In this document: piece after piece, positions 20,106 to 31,182 of the stretch
Numbering within the stretch: the first letter of the stretch is position 1
Layout: each line of letters starts with the position of its first letter
Source: Paralichthys olivaceus
Lineage: Eukaryota > Chordata > Actinopteri > Pleuronectiformes > Paralichthyidae
DNA length: 64,000 nt
Assembly: GCF_024713975.1 (NCBI RefSeq)
Contig: NC_091116.1
Span: forward strand, 11,686,986 to 11,750,985
Reading direction: 5' to 3'
Made by a program: the position numbers and the translations under genes
Notes under the pieces: generated by a model
Told to the model about the DNA's origin: nothing
What the model saw: the letters and a program-made list of their open reading frames with translations, nothing else
The model's database searches: none

Positions 20106-21412
20106 TTTTCCTCCTTGTGTGTTTCTCTGATGAACCAGGGCCTCGTGTGTTTCTCAATCTGAATCAGCTCCTTGGAAACTCTTCTGCCTGTCGAGCAGCT
20201 CAGCCATGTGCGAGGGAGCCAGGCGCTGCGGCAGAGCACAGATAGAGTCACTCGACCGGATCGGCGCTCCTCCAGTAATGCCTGCCGATCATAACTTCAC
20301 ATTTAAAAAAAACAAAACAGTATTTACATCGGAGACCTGTTGACAGTTTCTTTGTTTTCACTTGTGCAAGTAACATTTAAAACACTAAACAATGATATCA
20401 ATATTCAGATGTGAATCAGATCGATCTTATTATTTTCACCCAGTCAATCATAGTGCATGTTCCATAGATTGCTCTATTGTACCAGCACAAGTACAGACTA
20501 AAGAGTAAGATCTATTCAGTGTATTGTATTTATTTATCACTTACTTATTAAGGTATGATTATTGCATTTTCTACTAATGTTGGACATAGCATAGGAAAAG
20601 TATCTGCAATTCTTACCTCCATTCATTAGCTGCCACTTTAATTTAGGCTTGCCTTTAAGATTCTTTCAATAACTTTTTAAGACCACCTCCACGATGTAAT
20701 CAAAGATCTTCCAAACACTTGTTTATGGTTCCCAAATCAGGGTTGGTAACTAAAGGATGACCGGGAACTTATCACTGAACATGTTTTTCAATCATCGCTT
20801 AAAATATCTTTTAGTGGCTGATTTACTGTTTTTAATGGTTGTATTTAATACCTTTTCTAATTTTTCTGCCCATGTATTTTATAAAGTATTTTGTAACCTT
20901 GATAAGATAGATGGTATATAAATAGTTGTATTACTGGTGGAAAGTACACATGCTAAGCAATATATAACATTGTATTGTAAACAACAACTGTGTATTCAAC
21001 CAAACCACAAAATGACAGCAAAGTATTTTTATTTCCTCAGGGCAGATGTCCACAGTCTTGGACAATAAAAAGATTTGTCACCAGGAAACTGAGAAATGTC
21101 TCCAGCTCATAGCTTTTCATTGAATTTGAAAAATCATGTCTGATACAGATGTGTTCACAAATAAAAAACCAACATAAAAACAGAATAGTAGGTTACAACC
21201 CTTTTCATCTTTAAAAAAAAAATAGATTTACATTTTTCTCACTTTATGACTGGACATAATGGGAGTTACTCCACACTTCACTCAGTTATAAAAGGTTGAT
21301 CTAATTATCTTTGTGAAGAAACAAATCAGTTCAAAATGATATTAATGAACACTAAAACTAAAATGGCATAAAAACTAACAGAATATATATATACACACAA
21401 TCTTAATTGTTC
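20106..21412 (-). other. WDR12 promoter and NOP58 3' UTR
   Basis: The first 170 bases upstream of the WDR12 ATG are GC-rich and probably hold its 5' UTR and promoter. The rest is AT-rich. A minus-strand AATAAA at 21028-21033 would end a NOP58 3' UTR of about 400 bases. I see no other feature. Confidence 0.6.
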
Positions 21413-24400
21413 TCAGTCATCTTCTTCCTCCTCCTCCTTAACCTTCTTTTTCTTCTTCTTTTTCTTTTTTTCTGTCGACTGGAAATGGAGAAAAGTTGGA
21501 TGGTTAAAAAAAACAAACATTACATTACAATAAAAACAGTGCAACACTTCCCCAATCTTTAACAAACCATCTCAAAAATATTTTCACCTCTGCTTCTGCT
21601 ACCTCCTCCTCCTCTGGTTCCTCTGCTCCAGTGTCTGCTTTCTTGTCCTTCTTTTTCTTCTTTTTCTTGGGAGTCTCCTCCGCTGCTGCTGACGTTTCTG
21701 CTTCTTCTAAAAAACATAACATTTGAGTCAAAACACATTTTAGAATCGTGAAGCCCGTGCTGATATTGAGACAAAGGGTTAGCTTCACCCACCTTCTGCT
21801 ACTGGCTCCTTTTTGGCCTTTTTGGATTTGACCAGAGGCGTTTTAGGTTCTTCAGCCTCCTCTACCTCTTCAAACTTCCTCTTCTTTGAGGTGGAAGGTA
21901 TGGTTGAATCGCCAGATGGATCATAAATTCTAACTTCACTGTGAAGAGAAAAAAGTGTGTTTTAAGCAATTTCACATGTGGAACAGAATAAAACCGCAGG
22001 AGAAGAGCCCTTTGTGACTATTCACCTCTTGTGCTGGTATTTGTCTGCCTTCGCCATTGCTTTGCCCGTTCCACTGATTCTTCGGATCTGAAAAGAAATT
22101 GTGGAGGAGACAAGATCTTAAAATCAGATCCAACGACAGGTGCAACTCAATGTTGATCTTGTGTTTTGGGTTAAAATAAGATACTTACTCCCTTCTCCTC
22201 CAGCTGCCTCAGTCTGGCCTCCAGCTTAGCACGGTTCTCTACTCCCATTTCTGCATTTGTGTCCTCTCCCAGGGCATCATAGCGAATTGCCAGTGCTGCT
22301 TTAGCCGCCAGCATTCTGGAGATCTGGTCAGGAAACAAGAGTTTATTTCCTCAGCCCCGGACAAGGGTCACAAGTCCTTATTAAGTCTAACTTTTTCTTT
22401 AACTCACCTTGCCCTTGTTCTTGGCAGTTGTCTGGCCCACTAGAGAGGCATGGTAAATGAGACCGTACTTGGGTGTGTCTTTACGGGTCTTCAGGGCTCT
22501 AAACAGAGCCTTCTCTGCTCCGAGGATCTGCACCGTGGAGGCCGGATGCTTTGCCAAGTTCAGTAGAGAACCTTAGTAAAAAAAACCAGCAACAAGACAG
22601 ACGTGTAAAACGCTGATGTTCTCACTAGTACCTGCACACAGAGCCTTTAAGGCAAGCTCAGATGAGGTAGTGACTTAAAACCATCAGTTGTTTTCAGGAA
22701 AGTGACTTTATGTCATCATCATCACTGCTTGCTTGCTTCTCACGCAGGTGATTCTCAGTGACTTACCAGCATGTGAGATGAGACGGGCACCAACCAGCTC
22801 ACCCACCATTACAGTCAAGTTGGGGGCGATCGCCATCATTCGGTTCTTGAGGTAGTCGTACAGCTGAGTGCGATAATCTGAAATCTCAATCACCTGAGGG
22901 GAGATAAATGAGGGAAGATCCATATTACAACTACCACCAGATAAACAATCAGATCAGGAGACAGGCCTATCCAGTAGTAAAGAGAGAGAGTCGTGGCACG
23001 TGACAGTTCAGATGAGGTAGTGACTGAAAACCCACATGGGATTGTTTCAGGAGAAAGACAACTGTCGTCATCATCACAACTGTCACTTCAGCTTAACACG
23101 TAATTATAAAATACGGACGCGCACCTGATCACAAAGGTGCCTTATGTTGCCAATGTCCTGTTCTGACACTTCGGTTCCCATGGAGATCTCAGCAGCCAGT
23201 TTGACCTCGGCCTCGATTTCCTCAGGGAGAAGGTCTGACAGGTCAGAGCCGGCCACGTTGGTACGATCACCTGCAGACACACCAGAACATTTTTAACTGC
23301 TTATCAATAATATCGGCAATGTTTAGTTTGTGTTAATGAGTTGCATGCTGGGAAGTGTAGGATCTAGCATTTTTTAAGCTTGAACCATACCAGGGATTAA
23401 AACTTGTATTTAACTGTCTCATGCATCCCTCTTAAATTTATGGAAGTGTGAAACTAAATGAACTTAGAACCGCCTTGAATAGTAATGATGTTAGTTATAG
23501 CAACCAATTACCAATTTTACGGACTGCTTTGCAGTAAGCCAAGTTGTCTGTGATGACCTTCCCCAGCTCAGGGAAGTGCCAGCCGTACCACTCTCTGCAA
23601 CGCATGATGTAGTTGTTGAGCTCCTTATCCAGGTCATCCAGAAGAGCTGAAGACACACAAAGAAAGTCAGACTTCATTAAAACAGGTAAAACTATTATTC
23701 AATTCATCATGCTTTTTTAATCAAAAACACCAATATACACATATACGTTTTTTTAATAGTTTGTGGTAACTATAATACACACGCAGTCTAAGTATGTGGA
23801 AATCATGACTGACATTAGTCACCATTTCTTTATATATTAGAGAGCAAACAGTTAAATAACTGTATAAATCAATGTGAAAATAGTCATTAGTAGCTGACAT
23901 AACCAAATCTGTATTGTTTGTGTTCTCACATCGAATATAAATAAATATAACTTACAAATGGCCTGTACAATCATAGTATCCACTTTGTCCGGACTGAACT
24001 TCAGCTTGTAGCGTGACAAACTAAAAACAGAAAACATTGATGAGTTACTTAACAAACTGACAATTAACAGATTAAAAAATTACGGGGAAGCCAGTTGCCT
24101 CAGTGGTAGTGACGAATGCTGATAAGAATCTACAGGGTTATTTCAGACAGCAAGTGTAATCACAGGCAGCAGTTGTGTTAACATAACATTGTATCGAGGT
24201 ACCAACCTGTGAGCCAACCCCAGAGACATGGCACTGATCTCTCTGGGAGGAAGTCCAGTGACGAGAGCCTCGATCTGGCTCCTGATGCATCTCATGAGTT
24301 CAGCCACAGCAGGGCTGTGGACACAGCTCAGGTCCAGCTTGTCCTGTAAACCAGAGCCTGTTAGACTCAAGTAAGCCTGAAAACAACGCTTCATTTCTGA

Positions 24401-25639
24401 ATGAAATTCTAATGTGGGGTAACTTACTTTTATAACTCCGCCTAGCTTTGCATCGCTGATTGCCAGCTGTTCGTGCGCCTCTTTGGCCACCACCTTCTTC
24501 AGCACCTTCTTCAAACTCTTGCCAATTTTTCCCTCAACAAGGGCAGTGACAGCTGAGAGGGAGGGTTTAAGAACACTGCATCAGACTGTGACACCTCCAT
24601 GAACCATCTAAATGAACAAAACTAAAACTAGGGCTGGGCCACAAAATAATATCAATAATTACAGTATACTTGTCATTAATGACAAAAATCTGAATTGTAA
24701 TAATTTAGCTATTTTTGGACAATGTGGTCTCAGTGGTAGTGACGAATACTGTGACATTCCTCATGTTTTCATCAGACACAGAAATAAATCACAGACCACA
24801 GATCTAATGTGAAGGTTTATGTACTGCACAGAGACGTCGTGTGACCTTACCTGCCAAGGCCTCTGTTGTGTCCTGAAACTTCTCGAAGTGCTTCAGCTTC
24901 ACACTGGCAGGGGCGAAAACAATGAGAGAGAGGTCATACTTCATCCACTGTGAGTGATACACATATAAACCATTGATCAATGACAACTCGATTGATGCTT
25001 CTGTATTTTAAGCTGCTACTCACATTTTATTTGCCTTTTCAGGAGTTTCAAACTCCTTGTACAGGCTGTCGATCTGCTGCAGCTTGGATTCATCGAGGAC
25101 CTTGAAAATAACACACTTCAAATTAGCTGTCATTGATTTATAGTGTGATCTGTGCACAAGTCAACATGAGTAAGTTCATGTTTTAAAACTTAGGACTAAT
25201 GTCAATCTCACTGTAATTCTTTATGTTGTGATCTTTGTAATCGTTGTGAACTTTACCAACAACAATTCTACTAAGTGTGTGAATATTGTTCTGGGAGCAG
25301 TCGAGTCGCTGAAGCTGCCCTCAGTGTGCACACGTGGTTGCAAGGCCCACACGAAAGCTAACTTAATGCTAACCTGTGGGTTAGCACAGACGCTTCAGCA
25401 AGCAAAACAACTTCAATCAGCACATTCACACAGTGAACACATTAAGACTATTTCATTCAGTTTGCTCATGAGCAATAATAATAATTCGAGCAAGTGAGTG
25501 TGCATGAGGTAACTAGCGGCGGGGCTAAGTCAAGCTAGCTCAAGTAGCTACTGCGTAAAAGAAGCGCTTTGACTGAGGAAATATAAAAACAAACCTTGAA
25601 TATCGCGTAACCAGCGGCTGTTTCAAATAACACGAGCAT
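21413..25639 (-). CDS. nop58: NOP58 box C/D snoRNP core protein (complete, 533 aa)
   Basis: Core protein of box C/D snoRNPs, which 2'-O-methylate rRNA with fibrillarin, NOP56 and SNU13. Exons, 5' to 3': 25639-25595, 25100-25024, 24903-24851, 24552-24428, 24343-24207, 24020-23956, 23646-23512, 23270-23125, 22893-22767, 22571-22408, 22323-22189, 22087-22026, 21938-21793, 21706-21588, 21478-21413; phases agree and give 533 residues against about 529 in human. Visible parts: N-terminal domain ([15 protein letters not shown]), coiled-coil region ([19 protein letters not shown]), the Nop domain ([20 protein letters not shown] ... [13 protein letters not shown]), and a lysine/glutamate-rich KKE/D tail from residue about 440 ([10 protein letters not shown]; ending EEEEEDD). 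Four intronic snoRNAs are listed separately. Transcription diverges from NUFIP1. Confidence 0.97.
22652..22732 (-). ncRNA. SNORD11-like box C/D snoRNA, copy 1 (NOP58 intron)
   Basis: Lies in the NOP58 intron 22572-22766, sense to the host. Minus-strand reading: terminal stem GCAAGC/GCTTGC, box C GTGATGA (22719-22725), D' CTGA, C' CTGATGG, box D CTGA (22658-22661). The guide GTCACTACCTC just before box D is complementary to GAGGTAGTGAC of 18S rRNA. The fifth base from box D pairs with the G known as Gm509 in human, the SNORD11 target. Human NOP58 also hosts SNORD11. Confidence 0.9.
23000..23086 (-). ncRNA. SNORD11-like box C/D snoRNA, copy 2 (NOP58 intron)
   Basis: Lies in the adjacent NOP58 intron 22894-23124. 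A perfect 9 bp terminal stem (GTGACAGTT/AACTGTCAC) encloses box C GTGATGA (23071-23077), a D' CTGA (23047-23050) and box D CTGA (23008-23011). The guide GTCACTACCTC is identical to copy 1 and has the same spacing to box D, so both should direct the same 18S site. Sequence between the boxes differs strongly, so the duplication is old. Confidence 0.9.
24095..24169 (-). ncRNA. SNORD70-like box C/D snoRNA, copy 1 (NOP58 intron)
   Basis: Lies in the NOP58 intron 24021-24206. Short terminal stem TGCCT/AGGCA; box C is a deviant GTGATTA (24157-24163); D' CTGA at 24143-24146; box D CTGA at 24100-24103. The guide TTCGTCACTACC is complementary to GGTAGTGACGAA of 18S rRNA, placed so that the fifth base from box D pairs with the A three nucleotides after the SNORD11 target (Am512 in human, the SNORD70 target). 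Confidence 0.82.
24723..24800 (-). ncRNA. SNORD70-like box C/D snoRNA, copy 2 (NOP58 intron)
   Basis: Lies in the NOP58 intron 24553-24850. Perfect 8 bp terminal stem (TGTGGTCT/AGACCACA); box C again deviant (GTGATTT); box D CTGA at 24730-24733. The stretch TTCGTCACTACCACTGAG is identical to copy 1, so the 18S target is the same. The rest of the RNA differs. Confidence 0.82.
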
Positions 25640-26462
25640 GTTGGCAGCGGCTCGGTTATTTCTCGGAAAGCTTTAAGCGTTTTCTCTGCGCAGGAACCGT
25701 CCACGTTCCCCACGTTCTCCACGCTGCTGCTCCCACTCCGTCTGAAACACACGCGGCGAGACACGGCACCAGGAAACTGCTGGGTTGCCAGGTCCACTAA
25801 CACCACATCCCCCGGTATCAGACGCGATCGTGTGATCATTGATATGTGTGCTAAATAAAGACGCTCCACACACTTGATTGAGTTTCAGCAATAGAAATAA
25901 GTGTGTTTGTGATGTTTCTGTTTTGACAATTATTGCAAATAACAAATATATGTTTATTTACTTTAAATAAAGCACACACATATTTTAAAGCAATACAGGG
26001 TGGTTGTTTTTTTTAGATCAAAAAGCTCCCATTTGGTTTGTGACATTTTAAACTTACATAAATAGTTGAGTGGTTTTTGTTGAACTTTTTAAAAATCAAA
26101 AACCAATTGCTGACAGAAAATAATTTCAACTCGGGTTTGTCTCTTAACCTGGCAACCCATAAATGTCAATCTCGCGAGAAGTTGTCACTCTCGCTCTCTC
26201 ACACACACACACACACTCACCGGCTTTTAAAAGTTCGCATTTAGAGGAAATACAGTCGAGACAAAGTTGAAGTTGAGAATTTTAAGTGAAATTTACACAA
26301 TAAAATCTCGAGAACCATCTTTAATAATTCCTTTTACTTTGGTTTTCGTTCCCTCTTGTATCGCTTTCCTGTTCTCGCGGAAGTGACGTAGGTCAAAACA
26401 AGCACATGTGTGACCTGCGTGGAGAGAAAGTGAGAAACCTTCAGAAGCTTCACTGACGAGGG
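25640..26462. promoter_or_regulatory. Divergent NOP58/NUFIP1 promoter region
   Basis: 823 bases separate the two start codons on opposite strands. A perfect palindrome TCTCGCGAGA lies at 26170-26179, a motif known from housekeeping and divergent promoters. CGCGGAAGTGACGTA at 26377-26391 combines an ETS core (GGAAGTG) with a CRE-like half (TGACGTA) and sits 72 bases before the NUFIP1 ATG. The NOP58-proximal 200 bases are CpG-rich. The middle is AT-rich, so there may be two promoters back to back rather than one. Confidence 0.75.
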
Positions 26463-29400
26463 ATGAATGAACCCGGACATTATCCTCCTCCGGACTTCGG
26501 CAGTCCTCCGCCGAACTCCTTCCAGCAGCAGCCCCGCTCCAGCAGCTTCCAGCCCGGCATGTGGAGCTGGAGCGAGACGCCCACGGAGAGCTGCTCCTGG
26601 GGACAGCAGGCGGGGTGGCATCCCGGGGCATCGGGCAGTGCACACGGTCGACCTAATCGTCCTTACGGTGCGTACCACATACATAAGTTAATGTTGTTGG
26701 TCCTTTCATTTCCATCCAGGGAAGGTCCAGTTCTCTTCTGTAAGATGATCGAGTGTAACAGGATTGCACATATATGAAACAAGATGATGTTTGATAAGCC
26801 TAAGCTGAAAGCAGTTTCTCCAGAAGACATTACACATGACACACTTTTTAACAGTCTGAGCACAGCAGCACTGCCAATGACAAGTAAACTGACGGTGATG
26901 TGTAAAGCCAGGGGATGTGTGTGTTATGCTGCAATGTCTCTCTCTGTCTCCAGGTCAAAGTTTTGGCCGTGAATGGCATCAAGGTGGACATCACGGTGGG
27001 AGACAGAGTCACGGACCTGCCAGCAGTCAGGGGTCAAAGGTCAGCTCATGAAATTCTGGCCATGCCTTTGATAGGATGTTGTTGCACAGCAACTGTTGAC
27101 CTCTAGTGGTGAACTGTTCTGTCTTTAACCCACAGCAGAGAAATAAGAGAGAACCAGAGTATTCCCATTTCTGTGACACCTGTGACCGCGGCTTCAAAAA
27201 CCAGGACAAGTATGATGAACACATGTCGCAACATGTCAAGGTACTGTGACTTCATGCTTTATTTCATTATGCTTACAATAATGATGTACACATTTTCCAA
27301 TATTATGTTCCTGCTATACTGGAGTGCTGCAGTTTCAGCAATTCAAGACATCATAACATCAAACTCATAAAACTGTGTTCACATTCAGTACTCACATGGA
27401 AATGCATTCCTTGGTTCTCCAAATTGGTAACACTACCATCTGATAGCGTCTCACAAAAACCCAGGGTCCTAGAAATGTCTTGTAAATGCAGCTGAGGTAT
27501 CCCCTGCTGATATTTTCTTATGGCCCATTTAGTGTTCGGTGCCGGACTGCAGCTTTACAGCTCATGAGAAAATTGTCAGCATCCACTGGAAAAATGTAAG
27601 TGAAACAACATTGTGTTGATGCTGCATCTCAATCTAAAACTGTTGTCTATTGCTAATATCCATGTTTCATATTGTGACTACAGAGCCATGCACCAGGAAC
27701 AAAGAGAATTAAGCTGGACACAGCAGAGGAGATTACAAAATGGAGAGAGGAGAGACGCAAGTAAGAATGATTGACTTCATATATGAGTATCCAGGATACT
27801 TGTGATATAAATACATTTGAACATCATCTACATTAATATTTCCAGAAACTATCCAACCCTCCATAATATTGAAAAGAAGAAAAAGGTGATGGTGGCACGG
27901 GAGGAGACAGGAGGTGTTCTAGAGACAGCTCAGTTTGGGTAAGTGCCTAAATTTAATATGGATGTTTATCTCAACTTATATTATTTAATCAAGACATTAA
28001 TATTTTATCCCCAGACGAATGAGAGGCAGAGGACGAGGACGGGGTCGAGGTCGTGGTCGTGGCTGGGGTAACAGAGTGTTCCAGGAACAACAACCACAAG
28101 GCCCTCACCCACCACACAGCGGAGCTACAGAGAGACCTCCACTGCTTTCAAAGCCTCACAGGGACGGGGATCCTCTGGGGGCACTGGCCAGCAGTGACCA
28201 TGGTGAGAAACTCGTGGTGGAGACATGGGAGACTAGATCCTGTCGGAGAGGCTGGCTTTTCATTAGTCTGTTTTATTTTGGGTACAGTCTTCATCATGAA
28301 TTTAATTGAAGCTGCTGTAGGTTTGATATTGAAAAGCAGAATTTAGTCCCAACAGTATTTAGACAGTTACACAATTTTTATTCTCCCGACTCAGACTGAG
28401 CTTCAACGTGTTCAACTTGAAATAAAAGCAGGTTTAACGTAGCTCCCTCAGACTGGGATCTGGTGACTGAGTTTATCAAGTGGGTATTCCTTTATAAAAT
28501 CACTGGCCCTTTGCTTTTTAAATATAATAGTTTGGCATCTAACTTTGAAACTGTCCCAAATTAAACAAAAGAGCAGGCCTTAAAACTGTCTAATTCTTTT
28601 TTTTTCATGTTCCTCCAGATTCTGACAGAGAGGATCCAGCAGCTGAATCCAGGACTGGCAGCCTTGTTGTGGCTCCTAAACGGATGAGCTCAGCTCTGGG
28701 CTCCTTGGTGGCAAACTATGGCTCCTCGAGTGACAGTGAAAGTGATGGAGAACCAGAGGGTGAGTGTTCATCTTGTCCACAGCAGTGACGTGTGTTAGTG
28801 ATTTGACAGATTACGTATATAATACACAGTGAGAAATACCATGCTACACTAAAAACTCTTCAACTCTCCATCACTTACTTCTGTTTCTTTCCCTTGTTTT
28901 TCAGTCGCCTCTATTCAGAAAGCCAAAGACCTTCTGCAAGAAAACCAGCTTCTTCTAAACACATTCACACCAGGACACCAGTCCCAGGACAGAGGGCCCA
29001 AAACAAGCATGGAGATTTCATCACAGGGAGCACTAACAAACTCAGCCCTCCTGCCTGACTCTGCTCCGTACACTCCTAACAGCCAGAGAGGAAGGGGAGG
29101 AAGAGGGGGCAGAGGAGGAAGGGGTGGTAGAGGAGGAAGGGGTGGTAGACACCATGATGCGCTGCAGAAGCATCGTTCTACTCTGCTTGAGATGGTAAGG
29201 ATGCAATCTGAGATCATACAAGTATATTTCCCCCAATTTAACATTGACAAAATAAAATGTATTCTTGAATATGGCTCCTCTGAGCCTCCATAAGCTTCTC
29301 TGTTTATCACACTCTGTTTAGTTACTCGCCCCAGATATCCGCCATGAGAGGAATGTCCTCCTGCAGTGTGTGCGCTACGTTGTCCGCAACCACTTCTTCG

Positions 29401-29822
29401 GCCTTGAGAGCAGAACTCAGCTCGGGGAAGGGATCCAAGCCACAGCAGCTGGAGAGCGTGAAGGGAGGCACTACAAGGCATCAGATGAAGTCTGGGCCGT
29501 GTCCCAGTCTCCCTCTCTGACCGGTGGGGAGAGAATCTCTGACCTTGGCCATCAGGAGGGTTTAGAAACAAATAAATCTGGCGATCCGTATTTGACGCAG
29601 AATGGTCAGGACCAGGGTTTACTCACTGACCGGGTTTTCTCAGAACAATCAGATGATCCTCGTGTGGACTCGGCCGCAAATGGTGAGCAGGTCGGAGGAG
29701 GTTTAATCCTTAATGACATCAGCAACGGCCACAGCCTCCGTTTGAAAACCACAGATAAAATCACATCTGCTGCGAATGTGTATGATGATGAAATATGGGA
29801 GAGCCCTGCTGCTGCTTTGTGA
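26463..29822 (+). CDS. nufip1: NUFIP1 snoRNP assembly factor (complete, 429 aa)
   Basis: Nuclear FMR1-interacting protein 1, equivalent of yeast Rsa1; a scaffold linking SNU13, ZNHIT3 and the R2TP/HSP90 machinery during box C/D snoRNP assembly. Exons: 26463-26667, 26954-27039, 27136-27240, 27533-27595, 27684-27760, 27846-27938, 28015-28202, 28619-28759, 28905-29194, 29322-29822; phases agree. Features in order: Pro/Ser-rich N-terminus (MNEPGHYPPPDFGSPPP); C2H2 finger (FCDTCDRGFKNQDKYDEHMS plus QH); second Cys/His cluster (CSVPDCSFTAHEKIVSIHW); the SNU13-binding type motif (WREERRKNYPTL); an RG-rich run at exon 28015; a second RGG run at 29091-29150; and the ZNHIT3-binding type helix (LLAPDIRHERNVLLQCVRYV). 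About 125 residues follow that helix, where human NUFIP1 ends soon after. AATAAA lies at 29959-29964. Confidence 0.95.
28015..28080 (+). repeat. Arg-Gly repeat in NUFIP1
   Basis: The codons give RMRGRGRGRGRGRGRGRGWG, an RG dipeptide array of the kind methylated by arginine methyltransferases and used for RNA binding. A second array of GRGG units is encoded at about 29091-29150. Confidence 0.9.
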
Positions 29823-30473
29823 AATACTTTCAAATTACTGTAGATTTTTGTTTAAAAAAAATGAATAATTTGTGTCATTCAAAGTTTATGTTCATATACA
29901 AGATGTTGGTATGACTTATATTTTGCAACATACTGTGTACTTAACCTTTTTCTTGTTTAATAAATCACTCTGATTTTGTTTTTGAGCTTTAATCCTGAAA
30001 TGTATCATTTTATATACATTGGAATAAATCCTTATAACTCTATTTACATGTATTTTCTTTATTATAAGAAAATGAATTATTACCATGTATTATTGATTAT
30101 CCATGTAGGGGATGATGGTTTTCCACAGCTGAAGCCCTGAAGAAGAAGAGGGGATAAGCTGAAAAATGGCTTGTTTGCAGACAAAACACTTGCACCATGA
30201 ATAATAATTATTAATAGTGATGAACTGTGTTGTCTGGATGCTGGTCACAACATCAGATCCTTCTTAAATAAAGTAGAAACCATGATGTAGTGTGCAGCGG
30301 TGTCACGTGCTCCGTCCACCTGGACTGCGCAGGGTTGTAAAACAAGCAGAGCAGCCGTTGCCTGGAAACCACCTGTGCAGCAACAAGAAAGCTGAGCATC
30401 GGTATGTGGAGGAAAACGACTCCATGTTCACTTCACCGGCAGGAAACATTAGTTTACTGACATTTCACGTGTC

Positions 30474-30595
30474 CAGGTGGATCGTAGGTGTTGACTCGTA
30501 TCATGGCCGCAGGCAGTTTTTGAGTTGAGCCGCCATTTGTCGACTTCAGGGACGTGAGCGTCGGGCGGGTTTACAAGACCACACTGACGGCCACG
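30474..30595 (+). repeat. Left arm of an inverted duplication
   Basis: Bases 30522-30565 are identical over 44 positions to the reverse complement of 31998-32041, and similarity extends with small gaps over about 110 bases. The arm carries GCCGCCATTTGT (YY1-like, 30529-30540). Confidence 0.9.
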
Positions 30596-31182
30596 AACAA
30601 ACGAATTCAACTTGCTCACAAAAATAATAACACAAATAAAACACAAACTAAACATATATAAATGGCAGTGTAATCCTAAACATAACAGTTATCAATTGCT
30701 CAGTTTGGAATGAAATTGAAATAAAACACAATGTCAAATGTGTTCTGGCTTTTATATTTTTTATTCTTTGTGCAGGGTTGACATTTAAAATAAATATAAA
30801 CATATAAACAACTGTCATTCATTTTTTTTGCACTGCCCATCTATTCTGTTCAGCATCAAAAAATGTGGAAACTTGGAACTGGCTCCAGGTCGTCTCGTTG
30901 ACCATGCCCTGTGCATTGTACAAAGAGAAAACTCTAGAGGGGCAGTAGATATATTTCCCCTGTACTCCAGGGAAGCAGGTGTGGACATGAGGGCTGTTAG
31001 GGCCTGAAAAAAATATTTAAATGCACAGAAAGTGCATATAAGTAAAATATACCGGCCCAAAGCGCAGACAGGCGAGTGAATCCCCCTGGTAAACAGCAAA
31101 GCATCGTACTTTTAGAAAACGTTTTCATAAACTCTACCACAAGGGGGCAGGGCAGAAAGGTACACATTAAAATCAAAGATCA

